A stretch of DNA of 64,000 bases from Rikenellaceae bacterium (GCA_009783565.1 WRDF01000010.1:21023-85022), one strand, 5' to 3'. Positions 11,256 to 18,623 are shown, numbered from the stretch's first letter. The notes: generated by a model not told the origin, from the letters alone. A program made the numbers and translations.

Positions 11256-11292
11256 AACTATCCGGCAGGGGCACTTTTGTGTTAGTAAAAGT

Positions 11293-11366
11293 GCCGCGTC
11301 ACGCCGCCGCCCCACGCGGCGGGACGCTACATTTCATTTCGCGTCTTTCGCCGCCTACGGCGTGCC
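11293..11366 (-). repeat. Dispersed GC-rich repeat, family C (copy C1)
   Basis: On the minus strand this reads GGCACGCCGTAGGCGGCGAA, then AGACGCGAAATGAAATGTAG, then CGTCCCGCCGCGTGGGGCGG. It is almost identical to 18465-18534 on the plus strand and related to 16532-16610. No coding sequence is visible. With the A3 copy it fills the typA-frr gap. Confidence 0.75.
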
Positions 11367-11396
11367 GAGTCGTTGCTTGGAGTCGCCACAAATGAC

Positions 11397-11960
11397 TTAC
11401 ACGGTCATAATTTCGTGTTCTTTTTCGGCGACCACTTCGTCGAGCTTTTTGCCGAACCGGTCGATCAGCTTTTGCGCATCCGCCTCGCCGTCCTTTGCCA
11501 TATCCTCAGGCATGCCGTCCTTCTGGGCCTTTTTGAACGCCTCGACCGCATCGCGCCGCGCATTGCGCAAGCTCACGCGCGCCGTTTCTGCTTCCGCTTT
11601 CACCTGCTTGACCAACATCACGCGACGCTCTTCGGTGAGCGGAGGAATCGTGAGCCGTATCTGCTCGCCGTTATTCGACGGCGTGAGACCGATATTCGAG
11701 ACGAGAATCGCCTTCTCGATCGCCGGTATCAGTCCCTTTTCCCACGGCTGAATCAGGATCGTGCGCGCATCGGGGATATTCACGCTCGCCACCTGCGAGA
11801 TCGGCACCTGGCCGCCGTAATAATTCACCGTAACGCCGTTAAGCACATTCTGGCTGGCTTTGCCCGCGCGAATGCTCTGCAACTCTTCCTGCAAGAACGC
11901 GATCGACTTCTCCATCTTCTCTGTCGCCGCGCCGAGTATCAATTTCGATTCTTCGGACAT
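11397..11960 (-). CDS. frr: Ribosome recycling factor
   Basis: A 187-residue ribosome recycling factor, which with EF-G splits post-termination ribosomes. The conserved ERRVMLVKQVKAEAETARVSLRNARRDA block and the three-helix-bundle pattern span the protein, and the length is exactly that of the family. It follows pyrH in many bacteria, but here about 1 kb of AT-rich foreign-looking sequence (11961-12998) separates the two. Confidence 0.97.
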   Translation of the reverse strand: MSEESKLILGAATEKMEKSIAFLQEELQSIRAGKASQNVLNGVTVNYYGGQVPISQVASVNIPDARTILIQPWEKGLIPAIEKAILVSNIGLTPSNNGEQIRLTIPPLTEERRVMLVKQVKAEAETARVSLRNARRDAVEAFKKAQKDGMPEDMAKDGEADAQKLIDRFGKKLDEVVAEKEHEIMTV

Positions 11961-12066
11961 AATATTTTGTATTATGAGTTATTAACTTAGTTATTCTTCA
12001 ACAAGATCGAGTATCCAATTTATCCATGAAAGAACCGTCGAGTGTCCGACGTGTTACATTTTTATC

Positions 12067-12189
12067 CTAAAAATCGTCAGCATAATAATATTCTTTGTCT
12101 TCTGTCCCATCACAAAACCCAGTTTCGTAAGCAAATTTGACAACTTGCTCAACTTCTCTCAAAGTAAATGTTTTCTTAGTGTTGCTCAT
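12067..12189 (-). CDS. Small acidic 40-residue ORF, translationally coupled to the nuclease-like gene
   Basis: An ATG at 12189 opens a 40-codon frame ending in TAG at 12067. It begins MSNTKKTFTLREVEQVVKFA and ends in an acidic, tyrosine-rich tail (DKEYYYADDF). The ATG overlaps the TGA of the upstream gene as ATGA, which suggests translational coupling and supports a real small protein. FTLREVEQVVKFAYETGF resembles an amphipathic helix. I do not recognise a family. It could be a small regulator of the neighbouring nuclease-like protein or a phage-type accessory ORF; this is inference from position only. Confidence 0.5.
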   Translation of the reverse strand: MSNTKKTFTLREVEQVVKFAYETGFCDGTEDKEYYYADDF

Positions 12190-12872
12190 ATTTTCATTTG
12201 TTGTTCGACTGCGCTTAATTCAGACATTTTCGTGTGTAAATCGGATACATATTGATAATCTATAAATTTCACCCTGTTTTTTGAGCTAACGATATAAAGT
12301 TTTGAATGAAAATCCTGCAAATCATTAAATTTCAGCAGTGAATTTTGTATATCTGTTGAATGTTCCACCTCAAAAATAGAAGACGGCAATTTTCTTTCAT
12401 TAAACCAGATAACATCTATGGTTTTCGCTCTGCGAACTATGTTTGAATAGGTGAAATCATAAATGTCCTCCATGGAGGCAACGTTTTTCAATGGCTTGTG
12501 TAAAAATAATTTATTTTTATCCTGAGAAGGTATATACGTAAACATTCCTTTCATATTGCCTATTTCTACGAGTAAACCTTGATAATAAGAATGATTAAAC
12601 TCTATGAGTTTATCGGAATTTTGTTCTTCCCCATCTTCTGCGATAATGCCTTGTTTTTCAAATTTATCTTTGTATTTCACCAAAGCATATAATCCCGGTT
12701 TGATTTTGTAAATATTTTTATCAAGCTGAACTGTTCGTCTAATACTTGCATAAGGCGTTTTAGTTTTCCATTCACAGTCTTCGATTTTGAAAATCTCTTG
12801 GTTTATCTGTCCAAGCGTCGCAATGCCGCCTAAATTCTCAATCGTTCTGATTACTGCCTCGTATTGCTTCAT
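12186..12872 (-). CDS. HARE-HTH-like plus restriction-endonuclease-like protein (orphan)
   Basis: A 228-residue protein in an AT-rich island. Residues 1-65 look like a winged-helix HARE-HTH domain (AVIRTIENLGGIATLGQI, then SIRRTVQLD and IKPGLYAL), a domain known from type II restriction enzymes. The C-terminal half has D153 in IDVIWFNE and E168/E170 in SIFEVEHST, followed by a strand IVSS. This is the pattern of a PD-(D/E)xK-type nuclease core with ExE in place of ExK. The preceding 34-codon methyltransferase stub supports a former type II restriction-modification pair. The specificity cannot be read; the Dam-like partner hints at a GATC-type site. Codon use is far more AT-rich than in pyrH or frr, a sign of transfer. 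Confidence 0.65.
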   Translation of the reverse strand: MKQYEAVIRTIENLGGIATLGQINQEIFKIEDCEWKTKTPYASIRRTVQLDKNIYKIKPGLYALVKYKDKFEKQGIIAEDGEEQNSDKLIEFNHSYYQGLLVEIGNMKGMFTYIPSQDKNKLFLHKPLKNVASMEDIYDFTYSNIVRRAKTIDVIWFNERKLPSSIFEVEHSTDIQNSLLKFNDLQDFHSKLYIVSSKNRVKFIDYQYVSDLHTKMSELSAVEQQMKI

Positions 12873-12883
12873 TTTTTATGACG

Positions 12884-12988
12884 CTAATTAATTATACTTT
12901 TAGGCATAGCATTCATTATGGCATCCATGAGCTGCCTCTTTCCGCCAACCCACTTCACAAATGGAGATATTAACTTATTTTTTGCCAT
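12884..12988 (-). pseudogene. Truncated Dam-type DNA adenine methyltransferase (N-terminal stub)
   Basis: An ATG at 12988 opens a 34-codon frame ending in TAG. Residues 8-31 (SPFVKWVGGKRQLMDAIMN and on to PKSI) match the conserved start of Dam/MboI-class N6-adenine methyltransferases, whose PFxKWxGGKRQL motif binds S-adenosylmethionine. The frame stops just where the family continues into the EPFxGGGA motif, and nothing methyltransferase-like follows. The rest of the gene has therefore been lost by deletion, and the stub ends 11 bp before the nuclease-like gene. It starts 10 bp after the pyrH stop on the same strand. Confidence 0.75.
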
Positions 12989-12998
12989 GATGTTACAG

Positions 12999-13703
12999 CT
13001 ATTCCACGACCGTCCCTATCTTCTCGCCCGCCACTGCCCGTGCGAGATTGCCCTCCGTATCCATATCGAATACGACGATCGGTAAACCATTTTCGCTGCA
13101 CAGGGTGAACGCCGTGAGGTCCATCACCCGCAGTCCGCGCCGCAACACCTCGTCGAATGTTATGGTGTCGAACCGCGTCGCCATCGGGTCGCGTTTTGGG
13201 TCGGAGGTGTACACCCCATCCACGCGCGTCCCTTTGAGCAGAACTTCGGCCTCGATCTCGATACCGCGCAGCGCTGCCGCCGTGTCGGTGGTGAAATAGG
13301 GGTTCGACGTCCCGCCGCCGATTATCACTACCTGCCCCGCCGCGAGATATTCGAGTGCTTTTGCTTTCGAATAGAATTCGCCGACGGGTTCCATGCGTAT
13401 GGCCGTCAGCACTTTACACCCGACGCCCGCCGCTTCGAGCGCCGATTGCAATGCAAGCGAATTGATCACCGTCGCGAGCATTCCCATCTGGTCGCCCTTA
13501 ACTCTGTCGAACCCGCCTTGCGCGCCGCTAAGTCCGCGAAAGATATTCCCGCCGCCGATCACGATACCGATCTGCACGCCGCTTGCCGCGACGGCCTTTA
13601 TCTGTCGCGCGTAGGACGCTAGCACCCCCGGCGAAAGTCCCTCGCCGTCCGACCCGCCGAGCGATTCGCCGCTGAGTTTAAGTAAAATTCGTTTATATTT
13701 CAT
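12999..13703 (-). CDS. pyrH: UMP kinase
   Basis: A 234-residue hexameric UMP kinase of the amino-acid-kinase fold (UMP + ATP to UDP). Family signs are KRILLKLSGESLGG at the start, GIVIGGGNIFRG, the GTSNPYFTTDTAAALR motif and the C-terminal MDTEGNLARAVAGEKIGT. It lies 19 bp downstream of the OmpA-family gene. The usual downstream neighbour frr is displaced by the restriction-modification remnant. Confidence 0.97.
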   Translation of the reverse strand: MKYKRILLKLSGESLGGSDGEGLSPGVLASYARQIKAVAASGVQIGIVIGGGNIFRGLSGAQGGFDRVKGDQMGMLATVINSLALQSALEAAGVGCKVLTAIRMEPVGEFYSKAKALEYLAAGQVVIIGGGTSNPYFTTDTAAALRGIEIEAEVLLKGTRVDGVYTSDPKRDPMATRFDTITFDEVLRRGLRVMDLTAFTLCSENGLPIVVFDMDTEGNLARAVAGEKIGTVVE

Positions 13704-13722
13704 GTTCGAAAATCCGTATTAA

Positions 13723-14574
13723 TCAAACACGGTCAATTAATTGAAGCAACTCGTCGAGTTTGGGCGACAGGATTATCTCCGTGCGTCGGTTGCGGGCGCG
13801 GGCGTCGGCGCTCGTTCCGGCCGCAACGGGCAGCCACTCGCCCCTTCCGGCCGAAATAATACGCGACGGCTCGATGCCGCGATTCTCCAACAGCAGCCGC
13901 GTCACTGTCGTCGCGCGCATTACGCTCAGGTCGAGATTATCGCGCAGATGACCGCTCCCGCGATACGGCACGTCGTCGGTGTGTCCTTCGACCATAATGT
14001 CGATTTCGGGATTCGCCGCCAGCACTGCCGCCAAGTCGCGGATCGCCGTCCTGCCGTCGCGCTCTACCTCGAAACTCCCCGAACGGAATAGCAGCCTGTC
14101 GTCCATCGAGACATAGACCTTGCCGTCGCGCGTGGTGATCGACAGCCCTTTACCCTCGAATCCCAAAAGAGCGTCGGCCACTTTACGGCGTATCGATGCG
14201 AGAGCTTCTTCACGAGCACGCAGCAACCGCTCCAATTCCTCCACGCGCGTCGAACGTTCGTCGAGTTCGCGCTGGTTGGTCTCCAACTGGCGCAGCATTC
14301 GCGCAGCTTCGGCCGAACCGTCGGCCAACAACCTCTCGTAGCGTTGTTGCAGTTCGGCGTGTTTGTCCTGCAACAGCGCGAGTTCGGCTTGCAGACGTTC
14401 GTTCTCCTGCGCCAGACGGTCGTTGCGCGATATGAGTTCGCCGATGCGGTTGCGCGAAAAATCGACTTCGGTCTCTGCCGCCAACAGTCCCGCGCGCAGC
14501 AGGTTATACCGCTTCATCGACACGCACGATGCGCACGACGCGGCCACGAGTATGAGTACAAGCAATTTTTTCAT
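13723..14574 (-). CDS. OmpA-family lipoprotein with coiled coil
   Basis: A 283-residue envelope protein. The signal peptide ends in a lipobox-like LVAASCASC (the Cys around residue 14 or 17), so it is probably lipid-anchored. Residues about 30-130 form a long coiled coil (repeated LQAELALLQ, ELDERSTRVEELERLL). The C-terminal OmpA domain (about 150-275) shows VEGHTDDVPYRG and the NxxLSVMRA and ARARNRRTEI patterns that bind the diaminopimelate residue of peptidoglycan. It probably links the outer membrane to the cell wall. It is divergent from the YbbR-like gene. Confidence 0.9.
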   Translation of the reverse strand: MKKLLVLILVAASCASCVSMKRYNLLRAGLLAAETEVDFSRNRIGELISRNDRLAQENERLQAELALLQDKHAELQQRYERLLADGSAEAARMLRQLETNQRELDERSTRVEELERLLRAREEALASIRRKVADALLGFEGKGLSITTRDGKVYVSMDDRLLFRSGSFEVERDGRTAIRDLAAVLAANPEIDIMVEGHTDDVPYRGSGHLRDNLDLSVMRATTVTRLLLENRGIEPSRIISAGRGEWLPVAAGTSADARARNRRTEIILSPKLDELLQLIDRV

Positions 14575-14630
14575 CTGACGCGTGCAGCTATATCAACAGG
14601 CGAATTTAGCGTTTTTTTCCGAAAAAACAG

Positions 14631-14638
14631 TAACTTTG
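14631..14638 (+). promoter_or_regulatory. Candidate -7 box for the YbbR-coaE-folP operon
   Basis: TAACTTTG at 14631-14638 matches TAnnTTTG and lies 25 bp before the chosen ATG at 14663. The -33 partner is weak (TTTA at 14605-14608). The box places the start codon of the first gene downstream of 14645, arguing against the longer open frame. Confidence 0.55.
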
Positions 14639-14662
14639 TTAAAATTAACCGTCGTGAAAAAA

Positions 14663-15088
14663 ATGGCAGACAAATCCGGACCGGGCCGTTCGAAATGTGC
14701 CAAACGATTCAGTATCAGGCATCTTATATCGCCGGTGTTCATCGTTGTGCTGGCCATTTCGCTGTTCATGTGGCTGCTCACCAAGCTCAGCCACAGCTAC
14801 ACGACCGATATTGCGGTGACGGTGACGATTGACGAGCATCCGTTTCATGTCGAATGCGTGGCGCGCGGCACGGGTTACAGCCTGCTTTATTACAATATTT
14901 TCGAACGGAACAGAGTGATCGCCGTGCGGTTGGGCGACATGGCGGCAACGCCTTCGACCGTGAATCCGGGCTATTATGTGATTTCGCCATCGGTGTTACA
15001 ACAGATCATCTCCCGCAATATCAGCAACTTACAGATTGTTTCGCTCAGCACCGCTACGGAGTTTAACCCTAACCCTTCGCCGGAATGA
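14663..15088 (+). CDS. Membrane-anchored YbbR-like protein
   Basis: A 141-residue protein with one membrane helix (about residues 20-43, SPVFIVVLAISLFMWLL) and a short extracytoplasmic domain. Its beta-rich TTDIAVTVTID...VECVARGTGY pattern resembles a single YbbR repeat, and in Bacteroidetes such genes often precede coaE. The ATG at 14663 is preferred to an in-frame GTG at 14654; both lie just after the -7 box. The stop codon overlaps the coaE ATG as ATGA. The function is unknown; YbbR domains occur in regulators of diadenylate cyclase. Confidence 0.6.
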   Translation: MADKSGPGRSKCAKRFSIRHLISPVFIVVLAISLFMWLLTKLSHSYTTDIAVTVTIDEHPFHVECVARGTGYSLLYYNIFERNRVIAVRLGDMAATPSTVNPGYYVISPSVLQQIISRNISNLQIVSLSTATEFNPNPSPE

Positions 15089-15708
15089 TCCGCGTGGGCC
15101 TTACCGGCGGGATCGGCAGCGGCAAGAGTACTGTAGGGCGCATTTTCGAGACGCTCGGCGCACCCGTTTATCATACCGATCCGCGTGCGCGCGAGTTGAT
15201 GGTGTCCGACCCCGAGCTGGTGCGCGAGTTGGTGGCGATACTCGGCGGCGGGGCTTATTTGCCTGATGGCGAGTTGGATAAGGCGTATGTGGCCTCACGT
15301 ATTTTCGCCGACCGTGAGTTGCTTGCGCAAGTAAATGCGGCGGTGCATCCCCGTGTGGCGCGCGATTTCGAGCGGTGGGCCGACAGTTTCGAGAAGCGCG
15401 GTGATATACCTTATATTATAATGGAGTGTGCGATCCTGTTCGAGAGCGGCTTCGATGAATTGGTGGATTACTCCATAACGGTGAGCGCCCCCCTCGACGA
15501 GCGCGTGGGGCGTGCGGTACAGCGCGATGCGGCAGACCCTGACGACATACGCCGCCGCATGGCCAACCAGATGACCGACGCCGAGCGCGAATCGCGTACC
15601 GATTTCATTCTGCATAATTCCGACCATGACATGGTGTTGCCGGGCGTGTTGGAGTTGCACGAGAGGTTTATGGTAATATATATCGAGAATGACGCTGAAA
15701 ATAACTAA
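15085..15708 (+). CDS. coaE: Dephospho-CoA kinase
   Basis: A 207-residue kinase for the last step of coenzyme A synthesis (phosphorylation of the 3'-OH of dephospho-CoA). The Walker A motif GLTGGIGSGKST is at the N-terminus, followed by YHTDPRARELM, and the family helix MECAILFESGFDELVDYSI is present. The gene overlaps the preceding one by 4 bp and the following folP by 20 bp, so the three are probably translated from one message. Confidence 0.96.
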   Translation: MIRVGLTGGIGSGKSTVGRIFETLGAPVYHTDPRARELMVSDPELVRELVAILGGGAYLPDGELDKAYVASRIFADRELLAQVNAAVHPRVARDFERWADSFEKRGDIPYIIMECAILFESGFDELVDYSITVSAPLDERVGRAVQRDAADPDDIRRRMANQMTDAERESRTDFILHNSDHDMVLPGVLELHERFMVIYIENDAENN

Positions 15709-16576
15709 TGCCGCGTTCGACTTTTCCATGCCGGCGGTAATGGCGATTATCAACGTCACGCCCGATTCTTTCTGGGAGGGCAGCCGTCGCATTACAGACG
15801 ACGATATTCTGCGCGCCATTGAGACGGCAGCGGAGGAAGGCGCAGCAATACTCGACATAGGCGGTTATTCGTCGCGACCCGGAGCGGCGGATGTTTCTGC
15901 CGACGAAGAGCAGCGGCGCGTGGCGCGCGGTGTGCGCATTGCGCGTGAGCGGTTTCCGCAGATGGCAGTCTCCATAGATACGTTTCGCTCGGAAGTGGCG
16001 CAGCGCATAGTCGAGGAGTTCGGCGCGGTGATCGTGAATGATATTTCGGCGGGCGCGCTCGATGCTCGGATGATTACGACGGTCGCCGGGCTGGGCCTGC
16101 CGTACATCGCGATGCACATGCGCGCGAGGCCCGCTACGATGCAACAACATACGGCGTATGAGGATATTGCAGGTGAAGTGCGCGATTATTTTACGGCGAA
16201 GATCGCGGAGTTGCGCGCAGCAGGGATTCGCGAAATTATCATCGACCCCGGATTCGGCTTCGCCAAAACTACGCGGCAGAACTACGAGTTGCTGGGCGCG
16301 ATGGACACGCTGTCGGCGCTCAGATGTCCGCTGCTGGCCGGAGTTTCACGCAAATCGATGATCTACAAGGTATTGGAGACCTCGCCCGAAGATGCGCTCG
16401 CCGGAACTGCCGCTCTGCATTGGGAGGCGCTGCACAAGGGAGCGTCGATCCTGCGCGCCCACGATGTACGCGAGGCGGTGCAGGTAGTGCGGTTGTTCTC
16501 ATATTATAAGGAAGTGGCGGATGAGATTTCAGGCACGCCGTCGGCGGCGGGTCGTCTGAGCGGAGCGAAGAAATAG
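15689..16576 (+). CDS. folP: Dihydropteroate synthase
   Basis: A 295-residue TIM-barrel enzyme joining hydroxymethyl-dihydropterin diphosphate with p-aminobenzoate. All family motifs are visible: INVTPDSF, DIGGYSSRPGA, VSIDTFRSEV, VNDISAG, IDPGFGFAKT and AGVSRKSMI. The start overlaps coaE by 20 bp. The last 14 or so residues (GTPSAAGRLSGAKK) are not family sequence. They are encoded by a dispersed family-C repeat that begins at about 16532 and extends past the stop, so the natural end of the gene was replaced or extended by the repeat. Confidence 0.96.
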   Translation: MTLKITNAAFDFSMPAVMAIINVTPDSFWEGSRRITDDDILRAIETAAEEGAAILDIGGYSSRPGAADVSADEEQRRVARGVRIARERFPQMAVSIDTFRSEVAQRIVEEFGAVIVNDISAGALDARMITTVAGLGLPYIAMHMRARPATMQQHTAYEDIAGEVRDYFTAKIAELRAAGIREIIIDPGFGFAKTTRQNYELLGAMDTLSALRCPLLAGVSRKSMIYKVLETSPEDALAGTAALHWEALHKGASILRAHDVREAVQVVRLFSYYKEVADEISGTPSAAGRLSGAKK

Positions 16577-16610
16577 CGACCCGCCGCGTGGGGCGGCGAC
16601 GTGCCGCAGG
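16532..16610 (+). repeat. Dispersed GC-rich repeat, family C (copy C3), overlapping the folP 3' end
   Basis: Starts GGCACGCCGTCGGCGGCG and ends CCGCCGCGTGGGGCGGCG plus GTGCCGC, like the copies at 11293-11366 (minus) and 18465-18534. The middle differs (GTCGTCTGAGCGGAGCGAAG). That same middle recurs in the thyA upstream gap at about 230-275. Confidence 0.7.
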
Positions 16611-16648
16611 ACTTTCGCAAAAAGACACGAAAGCCCGACCTGCCGGTT

Positions 16649-16732
16649 GTCATTGCGGGCTTGCTGTAATCCAACGCAGGTAAGAGATTGTGGTTCGGAA
16701 GCGGCAATGACAAATCAAAACACGCGCGCGTG
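16649..16732 (+). repeat. Family-B repeat (copy B2) joined to the CACGCGCGCGTG palindrome
   Basis: GTCATTGCGGGC to GGCAATGAC (16649-16711), then AAATCAAAA and the palindrome CACGCGCGCGTG (16721-16732), ending 14 bp before the ATG of the ABC ATPase gene. The two halves of the family-B unit are here degenerate. The CGACCTGCCGGTT linker lies to the left. Confidence 0.75.
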
Positions 16733-16746
16733 CAAAAGATTTTTGT

Positions 16747-17412
16747 ATGAAAAAGAAAATGATAGAGGTCTCTGACCTTACGAAAAGTTATGGCGAGGTG
16801 CACGTGCTGCGCGGACTGTCGCTTGCGGTCGCCGAAGGCGAAGTGATCTCGATAGTGGGGCCGAGCGGCGCGGGAAAGACCACTCTGTTGCAGATCATAG
16901 GCACGCTGAGCGCGGCCGACGGGGGTAGCGTCGTGGTGGATGGGGTGGCTGTGGAACGGCTCGGTGACCGTGACCTGTCGCGTTTTCGCAACGAGAAAAT
17001 AGGGTTCGTGTTCCAGTTCCATCATCTGCTGCCCGAGTTCACCGCATTCGAGAATGTCTGCATTCCGGGCTACATCGGCGGTCGCGACCGCGGCGAAGTT
17101 GAAAAACGTGCCTGCGAACTGATACACATGCTCGGCATGGAGCATCGTGCGACGCATAAGCCTGCCGAGCTTAGCGGCGGCGAACAGCAACGCATCGCCA
17201 TCGCTCGCGCTCTGATAAATTCGCCGGCCGTGCTGTTAGCCGACGAGCCGTCGGGTAACCTCGACACGCGCAACCGCGACGAAATACACCGCCTGTTCTT
17301 CGACCTGCGCGAGCGGCTGGGGCAGACCATCGTCATCGTGACCCACGACGAAAGCCTTGCCGCGATGGCCGACCGCAGGATCACGATGCAAGACGGACTA
17401 ATAAGTGGATAA
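16747..17412 (+). CDS. LolD-like ABC transporter ATP-binding protein
   Basis: A 221-residue ATPase with Walker [13 protein letters not shown] (about residue 38), the Q-loop [18 protein letters not shown], signature [15 protein letters not shown], Walker [13 protein letters not shown] and the H-loop VTHD. Q-loop and length put it in the MacB/LolD/FtsE type of exporters acting on lipoproteins or envelope substrates. No permease gene is adjacent, so its partner is encoded elsewhere and the substrate is inferred from the family only. Its stop overlaps the next start. An (A)CACGCG repeat ends 14 bp upstream, leaving little room for a promoter of its own. Confidence 0.85.
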   Translation: MKKKMIEVSDLTKSYGEVHVLRGLSLAVAEGEVISIVGPSGAGKTTLLQIIGTLSAADGGSVVVDGVAVERLGDRDLSRFRNEKIGFVFQFHHLLPEFTAFENVCIPGYIGGRDRGEVEKRACELIHMLGMEHRATHKPAELSGGEQQRIAIARALINSPAVLLADEPSGNLDTRNRDEIHRLFFDLRERLGQTIVIVTHDESLAAMADRRITMQDGLISG

Positions 17413-18185
17413 TGATGACCCACGACGATCTGCGCGAACTGCTCGAACGGTTGCACAATAAATATAATAGGCCGGAGTTTATCGAGGATGACCCTGTAAG
17501 CATCCCGCATCGCTATGCGGCGCGCGGCGACCGCGAGATCGCCGGTTTTTTGGCTGCGACCATCGCGTGGGGCAACCGTAAGGCCATTCTGAAAAGTGCG
17601 CGCCGTATGATGACGCTTATGGACGATGCGCCGCACGATTTTGTCGTGAACGCGTCGCAGGCCGAACTTGCGCGGCTTGCAGAATTTGTCCACCGCACGT
17701 TCAACGGCGGCGATCTGCTGACGTTCGTGCGCTCGTTGCGCCGCCTCGAAGAAAAGCACGGCGGCATCGGTCGGTTTTTCGAGAGTGTGTGGGAGCGCAC
17801 GGGCGATATGCGGCAGACGCTGGCGGCGTTCCACGACGAATTTTTTGCCCTTGACCACCTGCCGCGATGCCGTAAACATGTCTCGTCGGTGGCGAGCGGT
17901 GCGGCATGCAAACGGCTCAATATGTATCTGCGGTGGATGGTGCGGTGCGACGGGCGCGGCGTGGATTTCGGGCTGTGGGAGACGATTCCGCCGAGTGCGC
18001 TCATGTTACCGTTAGACGTGCATGCGGGTAATATGGGACGTGCGCTGGGGTTGCTCGCACGTCGTCAAAACGATTGGAAAGCGGTGGAGGAGATAACCGC
18101 CGCGCTGCGTTCGTATGACCCGAACGACCCCGTGCGCTACGATTTTGCGCTCTTCGGCGCAGGCGTGGACGGGTATTTGAAATGA
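17412..18185 (+). CDS. TIGR02757-family protein of unknown function
   Basis: A 257-residue protein matching the conserved TIGR02757 type: the start DLRELLERLHNKYNRPEFIEDDP, then IPHRYAARGDREIAGFLAATIAWGNRK, and the C-terminal segment SALMLPLDVHAGNMGRALGLL...YDPNDPVRYDFALFGAGV. The family is widespread in Bacteroidetes and other bacteria and resembles helix-hairpin-helix DNA glycosylases, but no activity is established. The start (ATGATG at 17412) overlaps the ABC ATPase stop, so the two are coupled. Confidence 0.85.
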   Translation: MMTHDDLRELLERLHNKYNRPEFIEDDPVSIPHRYAARGDREIAGFLAATIAWGNRKAILKSARRMMTLMDDAPHDFVVNASQAELARLAEFVHRTFNGGDLLTFVRSLRRLEEKHGGIGRFFESVWERTGDMRQTLAAFHDEFFALDHLPRCRKHVSSVASGAACKRLNMYLRWMVRCDGRGVDFGLWETIPPSALMLPLDVHAGNMGRALGLLARRQNDWKAVEEITAALRSYDPNDPVRYDFALFGAGVDGYLK

Positions 18186-18195
18186 AATAGGTCGA

Positions 18196-18227
18196 TAAAA
18201 AACAGCCGCAACATTTCTGTCGCGGCT
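18196..18227 (-). terminator. Rho-independent terminator of the tRNA gene
   Basis: On the minus strand AGCCGC (18222-18227) and GCGGCT (18204-18209) pair around a 12-nt loop and are followed by GTTTTTTATC. It lies directly after the tRNA 3' end. Confidence 0.75.
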
Positions 18228-18229
18228 CG

Positions 18230-18303
18230 TAGCGAGACGGGGACTTGAACCCCGGACCTTCGGATTATGAATCCGACGCTCTAACCAGCTGAGCTATCTC
18301 GCC
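18230..18303 (-). tRNA. tRNA with CAU anticodon (probably elongator Met)
   Basis: A 74-nt cloverleaf on the minus strand. The acceptor stem pairs GGCGAGA with TCTCGCT and has discriminator A. The D arm contains AGCTCAGCTGGTTAGAGC, the anticodon arm is CGGAT-TCATA-ATCCG and the T arm is GGGGTTCAAGTCCCC. CCA is not encoded. A CAU anticodon is shared by initiator Met, elongator Met and lysidine-modified tRNA-Ile2. The regular acceptor end argues against the initiator. I favour elongator Met, but Ile2 is not excluded. The promoter and terminator flank it. Confidence 0.92.
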
Positions 18304-18316
18304 GTTTTTGCAGGGA

Positions 18317-18347
18317 CAAAAGTAGTAATTATTTTATTCCCGCCAAA
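18317..18347 (-). promoter_or_regulatory. tRNA promoter
   Basis: On the minus strand TTTG (18344-18347), a 19-bp spacer and TACTTTTG (18317-18324) form a full Bacteroidetes promoter 14 bp upstream of the tRNA 5' end. Confidence 0.75.
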
Positions 18348-18364
18348 ACTTTCGACCGTTATTT

Positions 18365-18464
18365 GTCATTGCGGCCTCCGCGCCGCAATCTCAATGAGCA
18401 AAAGCGAGATTGCGGGTCAAGCCCGCAATGACATTCGGCAGGTCGGTAAAATACATGCGCGTGT
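18365..18464 (+). repeat. Family-B repeat (copy B3) joined to a degenerate CACGCG palindrome
   Basis: GTCATTGCGGCC to CCCGCAATGAC (18365-18432) with two hairpins, GCGGCCTCCGCGCCGC and ATTGCGGGTCAAGCCCGCAAT. Then come the linker TTCGGCAGGTCGGTAAAA and ACATGCGCGTGT (18453-18464), a one-base variant of the palindrome seen elsewhere. It faces the ppdK 3' end. Confidence 0.8.
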
Positions 18465-18534
18465 GGCACGCCGTCGGCGGCGAAAGACGCGAAATGAAAT
18501 GTAGCGTCCAGCCGCGTGGGGCGGCGTGCCGCGC
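18465..18534 (+). repeat. Dispersed GC-rich repeat, family C (copy C2)
   Basis: GGCACGCCGTCGGCGGCGAA, AGACGCGAAATGAAATGTAG and CGTCCAGCCGCGTGGGGCGG, ending in GCGTGCCGCG. It is nearly identical to the minus-strand copy at 11293-11366 and abuts the B3 composite directly. The hairpin TTTTCGCAACGCGAAAA follows at about 18537-18553. Confidence 0.8.
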
Positions 18535-18573
18535 GGTTTTCGCAACGCGAAAATCCGCTCTACCGAGACACAA

Positions 18574-18607
18574 TAAAAAGAGGAGGCATCAATTCCGACG
18601 CCTCCTC
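18574..18607 (-). terminator. Rho-independent terminator of ppdK
   Basis: On the minus strand GAGGAGGC (18600-18607) pairs with GCCTCCTC (18580-18587), followed by TTTTTATTG. It lies 17 bp after the ppdK stop. Confidence 0.85.
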
Positions 18608-18623
18608 CCTTCAATGAAAAATT

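Noticed and set aside
16721..16732. CACGCG palindromes as a CRISPR-like array
   Set aside because: The copies are scattered over the whole window rather than regularly spaced, and no cas genes are present.
16747..17412. Complete ABC exporter operon
   Set aside because: Only the ATPase is present. The next gene is a TIGR02757 protein without membrane helices, so no permease can be assigned.
18230..18303. Attachment site of an integrated element at the tRNA gene
   Set aside because: No integrase gene and no second copy of the tRNA 3' end were found; the neighbours are ordinary chromosomal genes and repeats.
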